From assembly GCA_945871945.1 (NCBI GenBank), contig CAMBXY010000027.1, positions 1-13,735 on the forward strand: a stretch of 13,735 bases of DNA. The letters are read 5' to 3'. The notes under the pieces are model-generated. The model ran no database searches. It was not told the origin of the DNA and saw only the letters and a program-made list of their open reading frames with translations. Origin of the DNA: Bordetella parapertussis (lineage in GTDB: Bacteria; Pseudomonadota; Gammaproteobacteria; Burkholderiales; Burkholderiaceae_C). A program made the translations under genes and the position numbers. Positions 7,591 through 12,929 of this stretch are shown here, piece after piece (position 1 is the stretch's first letter; the number at the start of each line of letters is the position of its first letter).

Positions 7591-8090
7591 AGCGCCAACT
7601 CCGGACTGCGCAACACCGTGTGACTTGCAGCAAAGCCTTGCGGGGTGGGTTCTTCTAGGCGCAATTCAAATTGGTACAGACCCAGGCCCGCTTGCGAGCG
7701 CGCAGCAAGCGCCGCCAAGCGACACACCAGTTGGTAACTCACCAAGGGGCGCGCATCCGCGCCCTCCCCTAAATCTTTGATGTCGCTGGACAAATGATCC
7801 ACCAAATTTTGCTGGGCCAGCAGCAAATTGCCCTGCGGGTTGTGGAACAGGTCCGCCCAATGCCGCGTTCTTCGGGGATAAACCCATTGCCACTCGCTCC
7901 AAGCGCCCAGAGCGTCTTGGTAACGAATATATAAATGAGGGACAGAACCTACTTTATGGAAAAACTGCCAATTGGGAAAAAAAGCGCGGAATAAAAACAA
8001 CCAAGGTCCGCGAAATGTGCGCTTGCGAAACACCAGCGACAAGCTCAACACCCCAAAATAGGCGAGCAGCAACCAAACAGCTGTTTCCAT
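7587..8090 (-). CDS. uncharacterised membrane-anchored protein coupled to the HTTM-like gene
   Basis: This 167-residue protein is of a family I cannot name. It has one N-terminal hydrophobic helix (about 4-21), then a basic stretch RKRTFRGP. A likely amphipathic segment (WLFLFRAFFPNWQFF) leads into a soluble domain rich in aromatic residues and Arg, with YPRRTRHW, LFHNPQGNLLLAQQNLVDHL and a C-terminal LYQFELRLEE strand. No Cys pair or metal motif is evident. ATG 8090 has a strong AGGGGG five bases upstream. It is the first gene of a two-gene unit; its TGA overlaps the next start. Topology suggests a globular domain held at the inner membrane and acting as a partner of the multipass protein. 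It diverges from minC. Confidence 0.75.
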   Translation of the reverse strand: METAVWLLLAYFGVLSLSLVFRKRTFRGPWLFLFRAFFPNWQFFHKVGSVPHLYIRYQDALGAWSEWQWVYPRRTRHWADLFHNPQGNLLLAQQNLVDHLSSDIKDLGEGADARPLVSYQLVCRLAALAARSQAGLGLYQFELRLEEPTPQGFAASHTVLRSPELAL

Positions 8091-8105
8091 TCAACCCCCT
8101 AATCA

Positions 8106-8122
8106 GTGTCAATCATTGTCAC
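8106..8122. promoter_or_regulatory. imperfect 17-base palindrome between divergent genes
   Basis: GTGTCAATCATTGTCAC is palindromic around the central C with a single mismatched pair. It lies 15 bases above the ATG of the 167-residue membrane protein and about 90 bases above minC. It is a candidate operator for the divergent region. It is not an FNR box or a LexA box by inspection. Confidence 0.35.
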
Positions 8123-8175
8123 GGAAAACAGGTGCATAGTTTGGCTGGTCAGGTGAGCGTGTAAAGTTGTCACCT

Positions 8176-8217
8176 ATGCAAATTTCTGCCGCCCCTACCA
8201 AGTCCCCTTGCGTATGA
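8176..8217 (+). other. possible 13-codon leader ORF overlapping the minC start
   Basis: ATG 8176 opens a 13-codon frame (MQISAAPTKSPCV) that stops at TGA 8215-8217. The stop shares bases with the minC ATG at 8214 in an ATGA overlap. minC itself has no Shine-Dalgarno, so coupling through this frame is conceivable. There is no strong ribosome site before ATG 8176 either, so this could be chance. Confidence 0.22.
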
Positions 8218-8957
8218 GTACCCGAACCCCCGCCAACGCCCTTTCTTTTGAGATAAAAAGCGCGTCTTTGCCCTTGGTGTCTTTTGTGGTGAAAAGTGCT
8301 GAGGTCAGCGTGCTGGCGCAAGATTTACAAGCCCGCTTGGGCGACACGCCGGACTTTTTCGACAACGACCCTGTGCTCATCGACTTGCAACATTTGGATA
8401 GCCAAGCCGGCCCGTTGGACTTGCCCGCTTTGGTGCAACTCTTGCGAAGTTTTCGCATGAACCCCGTGGCATTGCGCCCCCTCAACCCAGCGCATGAAGC
8501 CGCCGCCACTTTGGCAGGTTTGTTTATCACCACCGAGGCCAGAGTCTTGCCCGCAGCGGCAGTCACCCAAGAGGTGGTGCGTGAAGTTGAAGTGGTGCGT
8601 GAAGTGATTCGAGAAGTGGCAAACAGTCTCAGCGCCATGGTGGTGGATAAACCTTTGCGTTCGGGCCAGCATATTTATGCCAAAGGGCGCGACTTGATCA
8701 TGCTGGCGATGGTCAACCCAGGCGCGGAAATCATGGCCGATGGCCATATTCACGTCTACGCACCCTTGAGAGGCAAAGCCATTGCAGGCGCCAAAGGCGA
8801 TACCACGGCGCGTATTTTTGCCAGCAGCTTGGAAGCAGAATTACTCTCTGTTGCAGGGGTTTACCGAACCAGCGACCTGCCCCTCCCCCCCGAGGTGGCT
8901 GGCAAATCCGCACAAGTTTGGTTGGCCAAAGATAAATTGGTGATGCTTGCCTTGTAA
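8214..8957 (+). CDS. minC: septum site-determining protein MinC
   Basis: MinC inhibits FtsZ assembly away from midcell and is activated and placed at the membrane by MinD. The product is 247 residues. The N-terminal FtsZ-binding domain (about 8-105) is followed by a linker (about 108-140). The C-terminal beta-helical MinD-binding domain (about 142-247) carries PLRSGQ, the hallmark RSGQ loop, then GDLIML-like and GDTTARIFASSLEAELLSVAGVY blocks. The linker contains the hexapeptide EVVREV twice in a row plus a partial copy. I chose ATG 8214; an in-frame TTG two codons earlier is possible. No Shine-Dalgarno precedes it. It is first of minC-minD-minE. A weak promoter candidate, TTGGCT (8141) and TAAAGT (8162) with 15-base spacing, lies upstream. 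Confidence 0.95.
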   Translation: MSTRTPANALSFEIKSASLPLVSFVVKSAEVSVLAQDLQARLGDTPDFFDNDPVLIDLQHLDSQAGPLDLPALVQLLRSFRMNPVALRPLNPAHEAAATLAGLFITTEARVLPAAAVTQEVVREVEVVREVIREVANSLSAMVVDKPLRSGQHIYAKGRDLIMLAMVNPGAEIMADGHIHVYAPLRGKAIAGAKGDTTARIFASSLEAELLSVAGVYRTSDLPLPPEVAGKSAQVWLAKDKLVMLAL

Positions 8958-8972
8958 ACTCATTGCTTCACT

Positions 8973-8985
8973 GTTTTGGCAAAAC
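8973..8985. repeat. 13-base palindrome in the minC-minD gap
   Basis: GTTTTGGCAAAAC has 6-base arms around one G, within the 69-base gap between minC and minD. No T-run follows, so it is not an intrinsic terminator. It might be a weak mRNA hairpin or overlap an internal promoter (TTGGCA at 8976). Function is unknown. Confidence 0.3.
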
Positions 8986-9026
8986 TGTCAGATCAAGTGT
9001 TTTAATTTAATCAAGGATTTTTTTAG

Positions 9027-9842
9027 ATGACGAAAATAGTCGTGGTGACCTCAGGTAAGGGTGGCGTGGGCAAGACCACCACCAGTGCCAGCTTTGCGTC
9101 CGGTTTGGCTCTTCGCGGGCAAAAAACAGTGGTCATCGACTTCGATGTGGGTCTGCGTAACTTGGACCTCATCATGGGTTGCGAGCGGCGTGTGGTTTAC
9201 GACTTTGTCAACGTCATCAATGGCGAAGCCAGCTTGAACCAAGCACTCATCAAAGACAAGCATTCTGACAATCTGTACGTGCTGGCGGCTTCTCAAACAC
9301 GTGACAAAGAGGCCTTGACGCAAGCGGGCGTTCAGCGTGTTTTGCAAGAACTCACCACCATGGGCTTTGACTTTATTGTGTGTGATTCTCCTGCGGGTAT
9401 TGAAACCGGCGCGATGATGGCCATGCACTTTGCCGATGAGGCTTTGGTGGTTACCAACCCAGAGGTGTCCTCGGTGCGCGACTCAGACCGTATTTTGGGC
9501 ATGCTCAGCAGCCGCACCCTAAGAGCCATTGAAGGCCAAGACCCCATCAAAGAGCATTTGCTGATCACCCGCTACAACCCCAACCGCGTGCAAGAAGGCC
9601 AAATGCTGTCTTTGGAAGATATCCAAGACATATTGCGCATCCCCCTGATTGGCGTGATTCCCGAATCGGAAGATGTTTTGCAAGCCTCCAACCAAGGCCT
9701 GCCTGCGGTCTTGCTGGAAAAAAGCGATGTGGCCGAAGCTTATAAAGATGTCATTGACCGCTTTTTAGGCAAAGACGTGCCTTTGCGCTTTACCGAAGCC
9801 GTCAAACCCGGCTTGCTGCAACGCGTGTTTGGCCGGAGATAA
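9027..9842 (+). CDS. minD: septum site-determining ATPase MinD
   Basis: MinD is a ParA/Mrp-type ATPase that binds the inner membrane as an ATP dimer, carries MinC, and oscillates pole to pole through MinE. The product is 271 residues, the standard length. The deviant Walker A motif KGGVGKTT is at residues 11-18 with the signature Lys11. Switch I/Walker B regions are visible as [13 protein letters not shown] (Asp38/Asp40 area) and [11 protein letters not shown]. The C-terminal amphipathic membrane-targeting helix is intact as [13 protein letters not shown] 9027 is preceded by AAGGA about 10 bases upstream. It lies 69 bases after minC and 4 bases before minE. Confidence 0.98.
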   Translation: MTKIVVVTSGKGGVGKTTTSASFASGLALRGQKTVVIDFDVGLRNLDLIMGCERRVVYDFVNVINGEASLNQALIKDKHSDNLYVLAASQTRDKEALTQAGVQRVLQELTTMGFDFIVCDSPAGIETGAMMAMHFADEALVVTNPEVSSVRDSDRILGMLSSRTLRAIEGQDPIKEHLLITRYNPNRVQEGQMLSLEDIQDILRIPLIGVIPESEDVLQASNQGLPAVLLEKSDVAEAYKDVIDRFLGKDVPLRFTEAVKPGLLQRVFGRR

Positions 9843-9846
9843 GCCC

Positions 9847-10107
9847 ATGTCGTTCTTGTCTTTCCTGATTGGCGAAAAGAAAAAAACCGCCAGCGTCGCC
9901 AAAGAGCGTTTGCAAATCATCTTGGCGCACGAGCGCTCGGGTAAAAGCGCCCATCAACCCGACTACCTGCCCGACTTGCAACGCGATTTGATTGCGGTGC
10001 TGTCTAAATACGTCAATATCAATCCCGCCGACATCAAGGTCAACTTGGAGCGCCAAGACAACCTTGAAGTGCTCGAAGTAAAAATCGAGTTGCCCGACGC
10101 CCGCTAA
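9847..10107 (+). CDS. minE: cell division topological specificity factor MinE
   Basis: MinE stimulates MinD ATPase and releases it from the membrane, which keeps MinC away from midcell. The 86-residue product has the usual length. The N-terminal membrane-binding segment MSFLSFLIG is followed by the MinD-contact helix with [18 protein letters not shown]. The C-terminal dimerisation domain runs from about residue 36 and includes [19 protein letters not shown] and the closing beta strand LEVKIELP. The frame extends six codons upstream within minD, but ATG 9847 with GGAG nine bases before it, inside the minD end, is the family-typical start. It is the last gene of the min operon. Confidence 0.97.
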   Translation: MSFLSFLIGEKKKTASVAKERLQIILAHERSGKSAHQPDYLPDLQRDLIAVLSKYVNINPADIKVNLERQDNLEVLEVKIELPDAR

Positions 10108-10115
10108 AGCGTAAC

Positions 10116-10133
10116 TGCCCGTTTAATTGGGCA
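10116..10133 (+). terminator. weak hairpin after minE
   Basis: TGCCC (10116-10120) and GGGCA (10129-10133) form a 5-base stem with an 8-base loop, 9 bases after the minE stop. The following bases are AAATTC rather than a T-run, so it is at best a 3'-end stabiliser or a poor terminator. Confidence 0.25.
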
Positions 10134-10153
10134 AATTCCCGCCACTTTAGGCA

Positions 10154-10181
10154 TTCATCGATAGTTTTTTAATTCGATGAA
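10154..10181. repeat. perfect inverted repeat downstream of minE
   Basis: TTCATCGA (10154-10161) and TCGATGAA (10174-10181) are perfect 8-base arms around a 12-base loop containing TTTTTT. The T-run is inside the loop rather than after the stem, so it is not a classic terminator. It lies in the 223-base gap before the histidine kinase gene, and either an operator or an RNA hairpin is possible. Confidence 0.4.
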
Positions 10182-10243
10182 ATCCAGTTGCGCTCGAAAC
10201 TGTAGCGATTGAAAAGCCGTCGGCTAAAACATAATTGACAATA

Positions 10244-10271
10244 TTGACAAAGTTTTTATTTAAGACATAAT
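10244..10271 (+). promoter_or_regulatory. sigma70-type promoter for the histidine kinase gene
   Basis: A perfect TTGACA (10244-10249) and CATAAT (10266-10271) are 16 bases apart. Another TTGACA sits 9 bases earlier (10235-10240), making a tandem 9-mer, ATTGACAAT then ATTGACAAA. Predicted start of transcription is near 10278, giving a leader of about 50 bases before the TTG start at 10331. Confidence 0.5.
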
Positions 10272-10273
10272 TT

Positions 10274-10293
10274 ATTTTTATAAGAATAAAAAT
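10274..10293 (+). repeat. AT-only hairpin at the predicted kinase transcript start
   Basis: ATTTTTAT (10274-10281) and ATAAAAAT (10286-10293) pair perfectly around an AAGA loop. It overlaps or just follows the predicted transcription start of the kinase gene. Being all A/T, it would be a weak RNA stem and may instead mark a DNA-binding site. Confidence 0.35.
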
Positions 10294-10330
10294 CTTACTT
10301 AAGTTTTTCGACCAGTCCAAGGCCCATTCG

Positions 10331-11704
10331 TTGAGTCAAAACTATTTTCCCTTCGAACTGCTGTACTTACTTTCTACATTGATTTGCTTAGGTCTGATGT
10401 CGACCTTTGTGCCGCCCCTGGGTAAACGCATGTTGAATTTAAGTGGCCCTTATTGGTTGGGCACTTTGTTGTCCTTGGCCTTGTATGGCGTTTTGTTCAT
10501 CTTGTCGGTCTGGGTCTCCCCGAGTTTTGCCACAGCAGCAGATATCGTTTGGTCTTTGGTTTTTATTTCTTTGCCTTTGAACGTTCGCAGTTGGAATGGG
10601 GTTGTCAACACCAAAATGGTGATCTTGGGCTGTTGGTGTCTGGTTGTTTTCAGTATTTTTCTAGAGTTTGTCTTTCCCATCGGTTCTGATTTATTCCCCG
10701 AACGCGTCACGCTGATCGGCGTTTTCCAGTTGGCAAGCATTGCTTGGCTTTCATGGGAGATGAAACGCTTTGATCCGCGCTTTAAATTCAGTCAACTGGG
10801 TCTGATCCAGTTCTTAACCTTTTTACATGCGTCTTCTGTCATCGTTCGCATTTACTACGCTTTGTTTGTAGCCCCTCAAGCTTTGGTTGAAGATGATTTA
10901 TTCATGTCCTATACCTTGATGGTTCAAGGTGTTTTACTGATGCTGAGCGCCATGGTTTTCAACAACCATTATTTAGAGTCACTGCTTAAAGTGGAAGAAG
11001 ACATTTCGCATCAAATTCACCTGAAAGAGGTTCAACTTCAAATCGAGTTAGAGCACGCTGAAAACCTCAGACTAGAGCAAAGTCGTTTGTTGCTCATGCT
11101 CGAGCACCAATTGCGCAACCCGATGTCGGTACTCAAACTGGCATTGAGCGACCCCTCGGTGGAACAGACCTGCGCCAAACGCGCCACCCAATCATTGACG
11201 GACATGAAAACCTTGCTTGAGCGCTGTGTATTCATGGACAAACTGGACAACCATGCTTTTGCGCCCGATCCCGAGTGGTGTGATGCGGCGGATGTGATTG
11301 AGGAGATTTGCCACTTCCACCCCCAAGGGCACAGGGTGAAGACACAAGTGCAGGAACTGCCATCACTTTATGTGGATGCCATTTTGCTCGACATGGTTGT
11401 ATCTAATTTGATAGATAACGCGCTGAAATACAGTCCCCCAGACTCAACAGTTGAGCTGATGCTGTCAAACCCAATCAGCCCCGACCAACTGCAATTGAGC
11501 ATCAGCAACCCTGTGAAGCCTAAAGGCTTACCAGATGCAAAAAAGATTTTCAGCAAATACTACCGATCAAGCCATTTTCAAAACATGGATGGCAGCGGCT
11601 TGGGTCTTTACTTGATTCAAAAAACTTTGCCATTCCTGAATGCCACGATTCGCTATGAACCCAGTCCAACACAAGTGAGGTTTGTACTTTGTTTTGCGCT
11701 TTAA
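10331..11704 (+). CDS. membrane sensor histidine kinase with multi-TM input
   Basis: This 457-residue kinase pairs with the overlapping response regulator. The N-terminal half (about 8-210) has about seven hydrophobic helices and no periplasmic domain, so the signal may be sensed in or near the membrane. A coiled-coil linker (about 212-252) leads to a HisKA-like helix, MLEHQLRNP, with the likely phospho-acceptor His259. The ATPase half has a clear N box (NLIDNALKYS, Asn363) and G2 box (GSGLGL, 421-426). The usual DxGxG of the G1 box is absent; the equivalent region reads ISNPVKPKGL. The start is TTG 10331 with AAGG about 9 bases upstream; the next Met (residue 23) would cut into the first helix. 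The signal is not recognisable. Confidence 0.85.
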   Translation: MSQNYFPFELLYLLSTLICLGLMSTFVPPLGKRMLNLSGPYWLGTLLSLALYGVLFILSVWVSPSFATAADIVWSLVFISLPLNVRSWNGVVNTKMVILGCWCLVVFSIFLEFVFPIGSDLFPERVTLIGVFQLASIAWLSWEMKRFDPRFKFSQLGLIQFLTFLHASSVIVRIYYALFVAPQALVEDDLFMSYTLMVQGVLLMLSAMVFNNHYLESLLKVEEDISHQIHLKEVQLQIELEHAENLRLEQSRLLLMLEHQLRNPMSVLKLALSDPSVEQTCAKRATQSLTDMKTLLERCVFMDKLDNHAFAPDPEWCDAADVIEEICHFHPQGHRVKTQVQELPSLYVDAILLDMVVSNLIDNALKYSPPDSTVELMLSNPISPDQLQLSISNPVKPKGLPDAKKIFSKYYRSSHFQNMDGSGLGLYLIQKTLPFLNATIRYEPSPTQVRFVLCFAL

Positions 11705-12399
11705 ATATTTTGGTGGTCGAAGATTACCACCCCTTGCAACACAGCTTGATTGAGGTGTTGAAAAAAATGGGGCACCATGCGCAAGGCTTAGATTCAGCCG
11801 AGGCTTTTGATGAAGAAGCCAAAGACCACCGCTATGACTTGTTGATCATCGATGTCACCCTTCCTGGTGAAGACGGATTTTCTTTGGCCAAACGCCTGCG
11901 CAAGGTTCAACCCGGCTTGGGCATCATCATTTTGACCGCCAAAGCCCAAACCGAAGACAAAGTGGCTGGCTATCAAAGTGGTGCTGATATGTACCTCACC
12001 AAACCTGTAGGGTTTGACGAGTTGACAGGTGCAGTCAACGCCTTGGCGCGTCGATTGAAATCGGGTTCAGCCGAAAAACTTATGCCCGAGGCTGATGCCC
12101 ATGCCATTGAAATTCACACCTCGACCAGCCGAATCGCAGGCAACAAAGGCACGGCAGAACTCACCACCACTGAATTCACTTTGCTGATGGCGCTGTCCAG
12201 AGCAAAGGACAAATCCCTAGAGCTGTGGCAGATTTACGACGTCTTGGGAAAAGATGAGCAAAATCTTCAAAAGTCAGCCTTAGAAGCTCAACTCTATCGA
12301 TTGCGGAAAAAAATGTCGGATTGCGGTGCCGGAAAATCAGCGCTTAAATCATTAAGGCTTAGAGGTTATCGAATTAACTGTCCCATATATATCAAATAG
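11689..12399 (+). CDS. OmpR-family response regulator
   Basis: This 236-residue DNA-binding regulator is the likely partner of the kinase immediately upstream. The receiver domain (about 5-122) has the acidic pair Glu11/Asp12, the phospho-acceptor Asp55 in LLIIDVTLPGEDG, Thr83 in LTAK and Lys105 in TKPV, so it should be fully competent. The C-terminal winged helix (about 152-230) has the OmpR pattern ELTTTEFTLLMAL, a recognition helix around QKSALEAQLYRLRKKM, and the wing ending LRLRGYRI. The start is TTG 11689, overlapping the kinase gene by 16 bases, with GTGAGG 8 bases upstream; a later start would remove the first beta strand. Kinase and regulator are thus one operon. Targets are unknown; the repeats directly downstream are candidates. 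Confidence 0.92.
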   Translation: MFCALNILVVEDYHPLQHSLIEVLKKMGHHAQGLDSAEAFDEEAKDHRYDLLIIDVTLPGEDGFSLAKRLRKVQPGLGIIILTAKAQTEDKVAGYQSGADMYLTKPVGFDELTGAVNALARRLKSGSAEKLMPEADAHAIEIHTSTSRIAGNKGTAELTTTEFTLLMALSRAKDKSLELWQIYDVLGKDEQNLQKSALEAQLYRLRKKMSDCGAGKSALKSLRLRGYRINCPIYIK

Positions 12400-12425
12400 T
12401 TTTATCTGCTTGGTGAGACTCTTCT

Positions 12426-12439
12426 TTGATATTTATCAA
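12426..12439. promoter_or_regulatory. perfect FNR/ANR-type binding site
   Basis: TTGATATTTATCAA is an exact match to the TTGAT-N4-ATCAA consensus of FNR/ANR regulators, and the symmetry extends one base on each side (TTTGATATTTATCAAA, 12425-12440). It lies in the AT-rich 117-base gap before the winged-helix gene. A class II site centred at -41.5 would put the transcription start near 12474, with TAAATT (12462-12467) in the -10 position. This suggests induction at low oxygen. The match to consensus is direct; the regulator's identity is inferred. Confidence 0.6.
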
Positions 12440-12477
12440 ATTACTATTAGTTTAAATCAGTTAAATTTATCAAATTA
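12431..12477. repeat. 13-base direct repeat upstream of the winged-helix gene
   Basis: ATTTATCAAATTA occurs exactly at 12431-12443 and again at 12465-12477, 34 bases apart. The first copy contains the right half of the FNR-type box; the second carries the same ATCAA half-site but its left half (GTTAA) is degenerate. The repeat may bind a second FNR-family dimer weakly, or the OmpR-type regulator encoded just upstream, since that family favours direct repeats. Confidence 0.4.
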
Positions 12478-12516
12478 AATATTATTCTTGTTGTGTCAAT
12501 TAAACAAGAGTGCGCC

Positions 12517-12909
12517 ATGAAAAATGAGCCAGAAGGCCTTTTCAATCTCAAATTTTTGCAAGTGATTTGTCAATTACACGAATGGGAAAACCAACATTTG
12601 GAAGTGACTTCAACCCAAGCGGGTCGGTATTTGTATCTCAATATTGCAAGGCAACTGCAAGAACAAAGGGGGGGGTCCAGCGCTTTTTTAAAAGGCATTT
12701 ACTACAACAAAGATTTAAGCGAGAGGGCCTTGCGTTACAAAATTCGAGAGTTTTAAGTCGATGGACTTATTGAATTTGAGACCCAGAGCGATGACAAGCG
12801 AACCAAGAAAATTTTAGCGACACCTGCCCTGCTGAACAAACTGAATGCGCATGCCCAAGAATTCAACCGCATGCTCAGCAGTGAATTTTTAATCTTCCCC
12901 AAAAAATAA
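12517..12909 (+). pseudogene. winged-helix (MarR-like) regulator gene with an in-frame stop
   Basis: From ATG 12517 (AAGAG about 7 bases upstream) 79 codons run to TAA 12754-12756. The same frame then continues, without another stop, for 50 more codons to TAA 12907-12909. Joined, the product would be about 130 residues: N-terminal helices (NLKFLQVICQLHEW and GRYLYLNIARQLQEQ), then a helix-turn-helix with LSERALRYKIREF. After the stop come VDGLIEF and DDKRTKKI, which read as the wing of a MarR-like domain, and a C-terminal helix. The short product would have a recognition helix but no wing. An upstream GTG (12493) is a less likely start. A G8 tract lies in the middle. Decay, sequencing error, or stop-codon readthrough are all possible; true pseudogene is the simplest reading. 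Confidence 0.7.
12668..12675 (+). repeat. G8 homopolymer inside the winged-helix gene
   Basis: Eight consecutive Gs encode part of RGGSS. Frames before and after the tract agree, so the present length keeps the gene in frame. Such tracts can slip during replication and are also prone to sequencing error. Confidence 0.6.
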
Positions 12910-12929
12910 GCCCGCTACACTTTGCTCCC

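Noticed and set aside
8325..8753. 142-codon minus-strand open frame
   Set aside because: Antisense to minC and rich in His/Gln/Gly; no recognisable domain and no ribosome site.
8973..8985. LexA-like box between minC and minD
   Set aside because: The right half reads CTGT rather than ACAG, so the CTGT-N8-ACAG symmetry is not met; it is only a short AT-rich palindrome.
12425..12440. Terminator for the response regulator gene
   Set aside because: The symmetric element has no G/C-rich stem and no T-run after it; the exact FNR consensus explains it better.
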